Assembly: GCA_002438575.1 (NCBI GenBank)
Contig: DJPP01000162.1
Location: forward strand, 1 to 6,275
Length of the DNA stretch: 6,275 nt
Direction: 5' to 3'
Source of the DNA: Oscillospiraceae bacterium UBA6409
GTDB lineage: Bacteria > Bacillota > Clostridia > Oscillospirales > Oscillospiraceae
The notes below the pieces were generated by a model, which was given only the letters and a program-made list of their open reading frames with translations, was not told where the DNA came from and did no database searches. This document shows positions 1 through 5,189 of this stretch, piece by piece; positions within the stretch are counted from its first letter, which is position 1; each line of letters opens with the position of its first letter. Position numbers and translations under genes: made by a program.

Positions 1-681
1 TATTCCGTGGTGCTGTTCGATGAGATCGAAAAGGCTCACGAGGATGTGTGGAACATCCTGCTGCAGATCCTGGAGGACGGCGTCGTCACCGACTCTCAGG
101 GCCGCCGGGTGGACTTCAAGAACACCGTCATCGTCATGACGTCCAACGTGGGCGCCCGGAACATCACTGATGCCGCCGCCAAGCTGGGCTTTGACGGCGA
201 CGAAAAGGGCGGGAAGGAGACTGAGGAGGCCCGCTTCGCCCGCATTCGCGAGGCGGTCATGACCGACCTGAAGCACACCTTCCGTCCCGAGTTCCTGAAC
301 CGTATCGACGAGATCATTGTGTTCCGTCAGCTGACCCAGGAGAACATCGTGGAGATCGCCCGCCGTATGCTCACCGTGACCGGAAAGCGTATGGCCCAGC
401 AGGGCATCACCCTGCTCTCCGACGATGACGCCGTGGCTGAGTTGGCCCGTGACGGCTTCGATCCCCAGTACGGTGCCCGCCCTCTGCGCCGGGCCATCCA
501 GAACCAGGTGGAGGATGCCGTAGCGGAGCTGATGCTGGAGGGTAAGCTGAAGTCCGGCGATACCGCCCATGTCCGTCTGCGGGACGGTAAGGTGGTCATC
601 GACAGCGAGGCGGCTCCTGCTGAAGCTGCGCCTGCGGCGGAAGCACCCGCCGAGACGGCCGCTGTCCCTGCGGAGAAGTAA
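1..681 (+). CDS. clpC: ATP-dependent Clp protease ATP-binding subunit ClpC, C-terminal part (5' end outside window)
   Basis: This is the last 226 residues of an AAA+ Hsp100 unfoldase that feeds proteins to the ClpP peptidase in the cytosol. The fragment is open from base 1 and starts inside the second ATPase domain. The Walker B motif VVLFDEIEKAH is at fragment residues 3-13, sensor 1 lies in MTSNVGA (Asn49), the arginine finger in FRPEFLNRIDE (Arg101), and the sensor 2 motif GARPLRR at 158-164. The small D2 subdomain ends near residue 200. The TSNVGA wording and overall match favour ClpC over ClpB, which usually has TSNIGS. The last 25 residues are an Ala/Pro/Glu-rich tail that looks disordered and is not part of the conserved fold. 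The stop is followed by a strong hairpin terminator. N-domain, D1 and any mcsB/ctsR neighbours are not in view. Confidence 0.93.
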   Translation, partial: YSVVLFDEIEKAHEDVWNILLQILEDGVVTDSQGRRVDFKNTVIVMTSNVGARNITDAAAKLGFDGDEKGGKETEEARFARIREAVMTDLKHTFRPEFLNRIDEIIVFRQLTQENIVEIARRMLTVTGKRMAQQGITLLSDDDAVAELARDGFDPQYGARPLRRAIQNQVEDAVAELMLEGKLKSGDTAHVRLRDGKVVIDSEAAPAEAAPAAEAPAETAAVPAEK

Positions 682-685
682 ACAA

Positions 686-730
686 CAAAAGAAGCGCGCT
701 TAGGCCATTGGCCTAGGCGCGCTTCTTTTG
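686..730. terminator. Bidirectional intrinsic terminator between clpC and methionine gamma-lyase
   Basis: The hairpin has arms 686-706 and 710-730, 21 bp long with one T-G mispair (700/716) and an ATT loop. The outer arm sequence is CAAAAGAAGCGCGC and its exact complement. An A-rich left edge and T-rich right edge give a U tract in both directions, so it can end clpC on the + strand and the lyase gene on the - strand. The stem is unusually long for an intrinsic terminator. Confidence 0.9.
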
Positions 731-762
731 TATCCTAATGCTTCTTCGCGCAGGGAGACGGC

Positions 763-1956
763 TTACAGGGTGTCAAGTGCCTGCTTCAGGTCGGCGATGA
801 GGTCCTCGGCGTTCTCCAGACCCACGGACAGGCGGATCAGGCCGGCGGCGATGCCGGAGGCGGCCAGTTCCTCCTCTGTGTAGGTGGAGTGGGTCATGGA
901 GGCGGGATGCTCGATCAACGTCTCGGCGTCGCCCAGAGATACGGCCACCGTCACCAGACGCAGGGCGTTTACCAGCTTTACGCCGGCGGCGCGGCCGCCC
1001 TTGACCTCGAAGGACAGCATACCGCCGAAGTCGCGCATCTGGCGGCGGGCGATGTCGTGGCCGGGATGGTCGATCAGGCCGGGATAGTAGACCTTTTCCA
1101 CGGCGGGATGGTCATACAGGAACTCTGCAACGGCCTTGGCATTGGCACAGTGCTTCTGCATACGGATCTCCAGCGTCTTCAGGCCGCGGAGGATCAGGAA
1201 GGAGCAGAAGGGATCCATCACCGCGCCGGTCATATCCTTCAGGCCGAACGCACGCACCTCGCTGCAGAATGCGGCGGAGCCCACCACAAAGCCCGCGATC
1301 ACGTCGCCGTGGCCGTTCAGGTACTTGGTGGCGGAGTGCACCACCACGTCCGCGCCCAGCTCCAGCGGCCGCTGGAGGTAGGGGGAGGCGAAGGTGTTGT
1401 CGCAGATGACCTTGATGTCCTTGTTGTAGCCGTGGGCCAGTGCCGCGACGGCGGAGATGTCCGCGATCTTCAGGTTGGGGTTGGCGGGCGTCTCCAGATA
1501 CACCGCGCAGGTGTTGGGCTTCAGCGCCTTACGCACGGCGTCCAGGTCGGAGGTGTCCACAAAGCTGACCTCAACGCCGTAGCGGGTCATGCCGTGGTTC
1601 AGCAGGGAAAAGGTGCAGCCGTACAGGGTGCCGTCGGCCACGATGTGCTTGCCGGCGCCGGCTACGGTCCACAGCGCGGAGGAGATGGCGCCCATGCCGG
1701 AGGCGGCGGCCACGCAGGCCTCGCCGCTTTCCAGGGCGGCGACCTTGGCCTCCAGCACGGAGGTGGTGGGATTGGACAGACGGGTGTAGATATAGCCCGC
1801 TTCTTCACCGGCGAAGCGGCGTCCGCCCTGCTCACAGCTGTCAAAAACGAAAGTGGAGGTCTGGAAAATAGGGGTGGTCAGCGCGCCGTACTGGGTGTCC
1901 TTCACGTTTCCGGCGTGAATGGCTTTTGTACCGAAGCCGCAATCCTTGTTCAGCAT
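763..1956 (-). CDS. megL: Methionine gamma-lyase (PLP-dependent, Cys/Met metabolism family)
   Basis: This 397-residue enzyme is predicted to convert L-methionine to methanethiol, 2-oxobutyrate and ammonia by PLP-dependent gamma-elimination in the cytosol. It is full length for the family (about 398) and can be followed against the Pseudomonas putida enzyme with almost no gaps. Visible active-site residues are Tyr57 and Arg59 (YTRLSNPT), Tyr112 and Cys114 (LYGCTF), cofactor Asp186 (DNT), Schiff-base Lys211 (SATKYLNGHGD), Lys240-Asp241 (LKDMTG) and carboxylate-binding Arg375 (RLSVGLE). The Cys in LYGCTF and the LKDMTG motif separate methionine gamma-lyases from cystathionine gamma-synthase/lyase. 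The ATG is preceded by AGGAGG (complement of 1964-1969) 7 nt upstream, which fixes the start. It is divergent from ridA and ends at a bidirectional hairpin. O-acetylhomoserine sulfhydrylase or cystathionine gamma-lyase activity remains possible. Confidence 0.88.
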   Translation of the reverse strand: MLNKDCGFGTKAIHAGNVKDTQYGALTTPIFQTSTFVFDSCEQGGRRFAGEEAGYIYTRLSNPTTSVLEAKVAALESGEACVAAASGMGAISSALWTVAGAGKHIVADGTLYGCTFSLLNHGMTRYGVEVSFVDTSDLDAVRKALKPNTCAVYLETPANPNLKIADISAVAALAHGYNKDIKVICDNTFASPYLQRPLELGADVVVHSATKYLNGHGDVIAGFVVGSAAFCSEVRAFGLKDMTGAVMDPFCSFLILRGLKTLEIRMQKHCANAKAVAEFLYDHPAVEKVYYPGLIDHPGHDIARRQMRDFGGMLSFEVKGGRAAGVKLVNALRLVTVAVSLGDAETLIEHPASMTHSTYTEEELAASGIAAGLIRLSVGLENAEDLIADLKQALDTL

Positions 1957-1991
1957 GGGTCATCCTCCTTGTACTATGATGTAACAATAAA

Positions 1992-1997
1992 GTTATA
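1992..1997 (-). promoter_or_regulatory. Possible -10 element for megL
   Basis: On the - strand this reads TATAAC (5 of 6 to consensus), about 35 nt upstream of the megL start codon. The region 17 nt upstream reads GGGCAA, a poor -35, and it overlaps the palindrome at 2014-2030. A promoter that needs an activator, or a different upstream promoter, would also fit, so this is a weak call. Confidence 0.35.
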
Positions 1998-2013
1998 CAG
2001 GTCCATACGGTCC

Positions 2014-2030
2014 GTTGCCCTAAGGGTAAC
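2014..2030. promoter_or_regulatory. 17-bp near-perfect palindrome, candidate operator on the megL side
   Basis: The sequence GTTGCCCTAAGGGTAAC is a palindrome centred on base 2022 with one mismatched pair (2017/2027), giving half-site AGGGYAAC. It lies where the -35 of the possible megL promoter would sit. A further GGTAAC copy is at 2049-2054. Binding by a regulator is inferred from symmetry and position only. Confidence 0.45.
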
Positions 2031-2084
2031 ATATCTGAACCCGGCGGTGGTAACGGCAAAATGCGCCAGCCTGCTATCAATTTA

Positions 2085-2103
2085 ATCTGTAGCTAAAACA
2101 GAT
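2085..2103. promoter_or_regulatory. ATCTGT-N7-ACAGAT inverted repeat, LysR-type-like box
   Basis: This is a perfect 6-bp inverted repeat with a 7-bp spacer, centred on base 2094. It contains the T-N11-A arrangement (T2088, A2100) typical of LysR-type regulator sites. It lies about 130 bp upstream of megL in the AT-rich core. A LysR gene lies just beyond ridA, but no link to it is shown. Confidence 0.35.
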
Positions 2104-2263
2104 AATTTTGGAATACATTTTTGTGCAGAACGCTGCAATGTGGGGTAAATGCAAAAAAACTTAACAGAAATTAGACATCGTGCCGGAAAACACGGCAAAA
2201 TAGCGGCGGATTTTTGTCGGAGAACATGATAAAAGAAACAGATAACGACGGGCGTGATTTGCG

Positions 2264-2282
2264 GGAAACGGTTGCCATTTCC
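2264..2282. promoter_or_regulatory. 19-bp imperfect palindrome over the ridA -35, candidate operator
   Basis: GGAAACGG and CCATTTCC flank a TTG centre; seven of eight pairs match (mismatch 2269/2277). The dyad covers the whole ridA -35 hexamer at 2272-2277, the usual place for a repressor site. It includes GTTGCC, also found in the palindrome on the megL side. Confidence 0.4.
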
Positions 2283-2300
2283 ACCGGAATGTGGTATAAG
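2272..2300 (+). promoter_or_regulatory. Sigma-A-type promoter of ridA
   Basis: The -35 is TTGCCA (2272-2277) and the -10 is TATAAG (2295-2300), with a 17-bp spacer and an extended -10 TG at 2292-2293. Transcription would start near 2307, giving a leader of about 54 nt. That leader contains a GCCCGG/CCGGGC hairpin at 2316-2333, just upstream of the ribosome binding site. Confidence 0.75.
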
Positions 2301-2315
2301 AGGGACAGAGAGCAC

Positions 2316-2333
2316 GCCCGGTGTCCGCCGGGC
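2316..2333 (+). other. Small hairpin in the ridA leader
   Basis: GCCCGG (2316-2321) and CCGGGC (2328-2333) form a 6-bp all-GC stem with a 6-nt loop, inside the predicted transcript and 13 nt before AGGAGG. It may protect the 5' end or affect ribosome loading. No T tract follows, so it is not a terminator. Confidence 0.4.
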
Positions 2334-2360
2334 ACATACAGCTTACAGGAGGTCATCACC

Positions 2361-2741
2361 ATGAAGAAGATCATTGCCACCACCAATGCCCCCGCCGCCA
2401 TCGGTCCTTACTCCCAGGCCATCGACTGCGGCAGCTTCCTGGTCACGTCCGGCCAGGTGCCCTTTGACCCGGCTACCGGCGAGTTCGTCCCCGGCGGCAT
2501 TACCGAGCAGACCCGTCAGGTGCTCACCAACATCAAGGCCATCCTTGAGGCCGCCGGCCTGACCATGGACAATGTGGTCAAGACCACCGTATTCCTGCAG
2601 AGCATGGGCGACTTCGCCGCCATGAACGCGGTCTACGCCGAGTTCTTCACCGAGGGGCAGTACCCGGCCCGCAGCGCCGTGGAGGTCGGTGCGCTGCCCC
2701 GGGGCGCGCTGGTGGAGATCGAGACGATCTGCGTGAAGTAA
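2361..2741 (+). CDS. ridA: RidA family reactive enamine/imine deaminase (YjgF/YER057c/UK114)
   Basis: This 126-residue protein is the usual family length and forms a small trimeric cytosolic enzyme in characterised members. RidA hydrolyses reactive enamine/imine intermediates such as 2-aminocrotonate/2-iminobutyrate, released by PLP enzymes, to the 2-oxo acid and ammonia. Family signatures are visible: [11 protein letters not shown] near the N terminus, SGQVPFDP, and [18 protein letters not shown] near the C terminus, which includes the substrate-carboxylate-binding arginine and the conserved glutamate. The ATG at 2361 is chosen because AGGAGG (2347-2352) lies 8 nt upstream and the residues after it match the family from the first strand. 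The same frame is open back to 2214, but that extension would begin upstream of the promoter. It is divergent from methionine gamma-lyase, which generates this type of intermediate. Confidence 0.95.
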   Translation: MKKIIATTNAPAAIGPYSQAIDCGSFLVTSGQVPFDPATGEFVPGGITEQTRQVLTNIKAILEAAGLTMDNVVKTTVFLQSMGDFAAMNAVYAEFFTEGQYPARSAVEVGALPRGALVEIETICVK

Positions 2742-2756
2742 AGAATTGGGCAAATA

Positions 2757-2786
2757 AAAAGAGCCGCCCCACGGGGCGGCTCTTTT
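2757..2786. terminator. Bidirectional intrinsic terminator between ridA and the lysR gene
   Basis: AAAA plus GAGCCGCCC (2757-2769) pairs with GGGCGGCTC plus TTTT (2774-2786) around a CACG loop. The 9-bp GC-rich stem with A and T tracts on either side works on both strands. The T tract touches the stop codon of the opposing LysR gene at 2785-2787, so the two genes share the structure with no spare sequence. Confidence 0.92.
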
Positions 2787-3711
2787 ATGCCTCCTGGTTC
2801 AATTCCGAGACGATATCCTTCAGAATGGCGATGAACTTCTCGCCGTAGTCCGTCAGCGGTACGTCCCGGGGCCGTATGACCCCCAGGCGCATATCCGGCA
2901 CATCGCCGATCAGCGGCAGCGTCATCAGCCGGTCGTCACCGTAGCCGTCCGGCAGTACGCCACTGCCGGTGGAGACGCAGTCCGTGTGGGCCATAACGTT
3001 ATAGGCCGTGGCCCGGTCACTGACGGATACCACCCGGTCGAATTCCGCGCCGGTGCCCACCACCGCCTCCTCGGCGAAGTGGTAGTTGCTGTCCGACTGG
3101 GTGAATACCGCGTAGGGGTAGGCATACAGCTGCTCCAGCCGCACGGCGCGTTCGCCGGACAGCGGGTGGCCCTTCCGCAGGAACACCCGGGGGCGGATGT
3201 CCACCAGGGGCTGGAAGGTCAGGTTCTTCTCCCGCAGGATACGGCCGATGAAATGCTCTGTCATGTCCGACACGAAGATGATGCCGAAGGCGCTGCGCCG
3301 CGCCGTCACCTCGTCGATGACCGCCGCCATCTCCATCTCCTTGAAGCTCACCTGAATGTGCGGTTCGTCCAGCAGATGCAGGAACTCAACGAAGGCCTTG
3401 GCGCAGAAGGGATAGCGCTGTGACGCCACGGACAGGGATACCCGGTCGGCAGCCCGGCGCTCGCTGTAATAGCGCTCCAGCTTCCGGCTGCGCTCCACCA
3501 GCGGCGCGATCTGCGCCGTCAGCTCACGGCCCTCCTCCGTCAGCGTCACGCCCCGGTTGGTCCGCAGAAAGATGGTCACGCCCAGCTCCCGTTCCACCTC
3601 GGCGATGGCCGCCGACAGGGCCGACTGAGACAGAAACAGGTTCCGCGCCGCCCGGTTCATGGAGCCGCAGCGGTCCACCTCCAATATATAGCTCATTTGC
3701 AGCAGTGTCAT
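2785..3711 (-). CDS. LysR-type transcriptional regulator
   Basis: This 308-residue protein has the standard LysR layout: an N-terminal winged helix-turn-helix (residues about 3-62, with SMNRAARNLFLSQSALSAAIAEVE covering the helix-turn-helix and LRTNRGVTLTEEG the wing), a linker helix rich in charged residues (about 65-90), and a periplasmic-binding-like effector domain to the C terminus. The ATG at 3711 is preferred, with AAAGGGG 9 nt upstream. An in-frame GTG at 3747 lies inside the predicted -10 element, so it would not be in the transcript. It is divergent from a lipoprotein gene and convergent with ridA. LysR regulators often control a divergent gene and themselves, so the lipoprotein is the first candidate target. 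The ligand cannot be told from the sequence. Confidence 0.9.
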   Translation of the reverse strand: MTLLQMSYILEVDRCGSMNRAARNLFLSQSALSAAIAEVERELGVTIFLRTNRGVTLTEEGRELTAQIAPLVERSRKLERYYSERRAADRVSLSVASQRYPFCAKAFVEFLHLLDEPHIQVSFKEMEMAAVIDEVTARRSAFGIIFVSDMTEHFIGRILREKNLTFQPLVDIRPRVFLRKGHPLSGERAVRLEQLYAYPYAVFTQSDSNYHFAEEAVVGTGAEFDRVVSVSDRATAYNVMAHTDCVSTGSGVLPDGYGDDRLMTLPLIGDVPDMRLGVIRPRDVPLTDYGEKFIAILKDIVSELNQEA

Positions 3712-3745
3712 CGCGCCGCGCCCCTTTCCCGTGTTTCCTGCCCTC

Positions 3746-3774
3746 ACTATACCAAAAACCGCGCCCCCTGTAAA
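3746..3774 (-). promoter_or_regulatory. Promoter of the lysR gene
   Basis: On the - strand the -35 reads TTTACA (complement of 3769-3774) and the -10 reads TATAGT (complement of 3746-3751), 17 bp apart. Transcription would start near 3739, leaving a leader of under 30 nt before the ATG at 3711. This supports that start codon over the upstream GTG. Confidence 0.72.
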
Positions 3775-3779
3775 TAGAA

Positions 3780-3809
3780 TTGACAGATATACGGCTCATC
3801 GTGTATAAT
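3780..3809 (+). promoter_or_regulatory. Consensus sigma-A promoter of the lipoprotein gene
   Basis: Both hexamers are perfect: TTGACA (3780-3785) and TATAAT (3804-3809), with an 18-bp spacer. Its -35 is only 5 bp from the -35 of the divergent lysR promoter, so two polymerases could hardly bind at once. Expected start of transcription is near 3816. Confidence 0.88.
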
Positions 3810-3830
3810 CGCCGGTGGTATACCGTATAT
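3787..3830. promoter_or_regulatory. Dyads around the lipoprotein promoter, candidate operator
   Basis: ATATACGG (3787-3794) is repeated inverted as CCGTATAT (3823-3830), 36 bp centre to centre, flanking the -10. A second partner, CGTGTAT (3800-3806), makes a dyad with ATATACG inside the promoter spacer. The 8-bp palindrome GGTATACC lies at 3817-3824. The repeated GTATA-type half-sites suggest a regulator site, but no binding protein can be assigned. Confidence 0.4.
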
Positions 3831-3854
3831 ATTGCTCTATATGGGAGGCGTACT

Positions 3855-4538
3855 ATGAAACGAATTATCACCGTCCTGCTGGCGGCCCTGCTGACTCTGT
3901 CGCTGGCGGCCTGCGGCAGCAGAGTCGAGACGAAGAAGCTGGCGGGCACCTGGACGTGTACGATCGATGTGACCGACCGCATGAACGCGGCGGCGGAGCA
4001 GGCGCTGGGCCTGTCCGCGGCGGACGGCGCGGCGCAGATGCCGCTGCAGCTGGTCCTCACCGTGGCCGAGGACGGCGCCTATACCCTCCGCTACGACAGC
4101 GACGCCGTCCGCACGGCGTTGGATGACTATGCCGCGGCGCTGCGCCCGGCGGCGGTGGAGAGCGTCTATGCCGCCGCGGAGGAGCAGGGTCTCTCCCGTG
4201 AGGCGTACGACGCGGCTATGGAGAAGGCCGGCGTCACCATGGATGATATGGTGGCGGCCATTTTCGCCGGGGTGGACGAGGAGGAGCTGCTTTCCCTGCT
4301 CACCGGCCGCAGCGCCGCGCTCACCGGCTATTGCAGGGCGGAGGGCGGCCAGCTGTATCTGGCGGATACCGCCGCCGACCTGGCCGAGACGACGGACTGC
4401 CTGAGCTATACCCTCTCCGATGGGACCATGACATGGACCGACGCGCAGGGCGAGCTCAGCAGCCAGCTGACGGAGGAGGAGCAGGAGCTGCTCCGCGTGC
4501 CCCTGACCTGGACGAAGCAGGCGGAGGAGAGCAAATAA
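3855..4538 (+). CDS. Uncharacterised secreted lipoprotein with a lipocalin-like GTW start
   Basis: This is a 227-residue protein of unknown function. Residues 1-19 form a lipoprotein signal peptide: KR at the N terminus, a hydrophobic stretch, and lipobox LAAC with Cys20 as the lipidated residue, so it should be anchored on the outer face of the membrane. The mature part opens with LAGTWTCTIDVTD (29-41), like the first strand of lipocalin-like domains. A strand pair follows around 64-80, then an acidic Ala-rich helical middle (82-150) and a last strand region (157-196). The helical insert is unlike a classic lipocalin barrel. The ATG at 3855 has GGGAGG 6 nt upstream (3843-3848). An in-frame start at 3780 lies in the promoter and is rejected. 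A consensus promoter suggests strong expression unless repressed. Divergent from a LysR regulator. Confidence 0.85.
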   Translation: MKRIITVLLAALLTLSLAACGSRVETKKLAGTWTCTIDVTDRMNAAAEQALGLSAADGAAQMPLQLVLTVAEDGAYTLRYDSDAVRTALDDYAAALRPAAVESVYAAAEEQGLSREAYDAAMEKAGVTMDDMVAAIFAGVDEEELLSLLTGRSAALTGYCRAEGGQLYLADTAADLAETTDCLSYTLSDGTMTWTDAQGELSSQLTEEEQELLRVPLTWTKQAEESK

Positions 4539-4565
4539 AAAAGAGCGCCCACAGGGCGCTCTTTT
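4539..4565. terminator. Bidirectional intrinsic terminator between the lipoprotein and UDG genes
   Basis: AAAAGAGCGCCC (4539-4550) and GGGCGCTCTTTT (4554-4565) form a perfect 12-bp stem with an ACA loop. It starts on the base after the lipoprotein stop codon and lies 15 bp beyond the stop of the opposing UDG gene. The A and T tracts allow termination in both directions. Confidence 0.93.
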
Positions 4566-4580
4566 CCTTTGCCTTATGTC

Positions 4581-5156
4581 TCAAAAATCCATCTCTGTAC
4601 GGGTGCAGATCTCCTTGATCTTGGCCTGCAGGCGTTTCAGATCCTCGAAGGTCTCCGGCTTTTTCCGGGGGTCCCGCAGCAGGGCGGCGGGGTGATACAG
4701 CGCCATCATCAGGCAGCCGTCCTTCTCGAAGAACTGGCCGTGCTCCTGGCTGATCTTAAAGTCCGGGCGGATGATCTCCATGGCGCTGACACGGCCCAGA
4801 CACACAATGATCTTGGGCTGCATCAATGCCCGCTGCCGCTGGAGGTAGCCCTTGCAGGCGTCCTTCTCCGTGTTCATGGGATCCCGGTTCTCCGGCGGAC
4901 GGCACTTGACGGAGTTGGTGATATACAGGCGGCTGCGGTCCAGCCCGATCATTTTCAGCATATCGTCCAGCAGCTTGCCGCCCCGGCCCACAAAGGGCTC
5001 GCCCTGCTTATCCTCGTTGGCGCCGGGGGCTTCGCCGATGATCATGATCTCCGCATCCTCCCGGCCTACGCCGAAGACCACGTTGGTGCGTGTTTCCGCC
5101 AGTGTACAGGCGTGACAGCGCAGGCATTCCTGCCGCAGGGCTTCCCACTCGGTCAT
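4581..5156 (-). CDS. udg: Family 4 uracil-DNA glycosylase (iron-sulfur type)
   Basis: This 191-residue DNA repair enzyme removes uracil from DNA as the first step of base excision repair. The family 4 signatures are complete: motif GEAPG (41-45) followed by ED and [11 protein letters not shown], the [13 protein letters not shown] segment (81-93), and YHPAALLR (154-161) with the catalytic-loop His155. Four cysteines expected to hold a 4Fe-4S cluster are present: Cys14 and Cys17 just before TRTNVV, then Cys85 and Cys101. An extra Cys11 precedes them. Length is normal. The ATG has AAGGAG 8 nt upstream (complement of 5165-5170). It begins 33 bp after the stop of the hydrolase gene with no terminator between, so the two are probably co-transcribed, hydrolase first. 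Family 5 is less likely because the motif A and cysteine layout match family 4. Confidence 0.92.
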   Translation of the reverse strand: MTEWEALRQECLRCHACTLAETRTNVVFGVGREDAEIMIIGEAPGANEDKQGEPFVGRGGKLLDDMLKMIGLDRSRLYITNSVKCRPPENRDPMNTEKDACKGYLQRQRALMQPKIIVCLGRVSAMEIIRPDFKISQEHGQFFEKDGCLMMALYHPAALLRDPRKKPETFEDLKRLQAKIKEICTRTEMDF

Positions 5157-5189
5157 AGTCGTTTCTCCTTTACCTCTCCGCGAACGGGC

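Larger units (their letters stand above)
1957..2360. other. 404-bp divergent control region between megL and ridA, with an AT-rich core
   Basis: No credible gene lies here. The flanks carry the two ribosome binding sites and promoter-like elements, and the middle (about 2081-2240) falls to roughly 36% GC, well below the GC-rich coding flanks. It contains several dyads: a 17-bp palindrome centred on 2022, ATCTGT-N7-ACAGAT at 2085-2103, TGCAG-N4-CTGCA at 2124-2137, TGCCG-N7-CGGCA at 2181-2197, and a 19-bp imperfect palindrome at 2264-2282. I see no SAM riboswitch or T-box signature on either strand. Confidence 0.7.

Noticed and set aside
889..2085. Long open frame (398 codons) on the + strand opposite the methionine gamma-lyase gene
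   Set aside because: The translation is low-complexity, rich in Gly, His, Val and Gln, with no family resemblance. The antisense frame stays open because of GC-rich third positions in the real gene, which has full active-site conservation and a strong ribosome binding site.
2181..2197. Possible terminator hairpin TGCCG-N7-CGGCA
   Set aside because: The 5-bp stem is weak and no T tract follows closely on either strand; the nearest run of T on the - strand is more than 20 nt away.
2264..2277. cre-like catabolite repression site upstream of ridA
   Set aside because: The GAAACG core fits, but the flanking T and A of the TGNAANCGNTNNCA pattern are wrong. The dyad is described as an unassigned operator instead.
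2295..2356. SAM riboswitch leader, suggested by AGAGGGAC-like bases and the sulfur context
   Set aside because: The leader of about 54 nt is too short, and the conserved junction and pseudoknot elements of known SAM riboswitches are not visible. The transcript belongs to ridA, not megL.
2214..2360. 49-codon N-terminal extension of RidA
   Set aside because: It would start upstream of the promoter, has no ribosome binding site, and does not match the family. AGGAGG and the conserved N terminus fix the start at 2361.
3712..3747. GTG start adding 12 residues to the LysR protein
   Set aside because: The GTG overlaps the predicted -10 element, lacks a ribosome binding site, and LysR homology begins at MTLLQMSYILEV.
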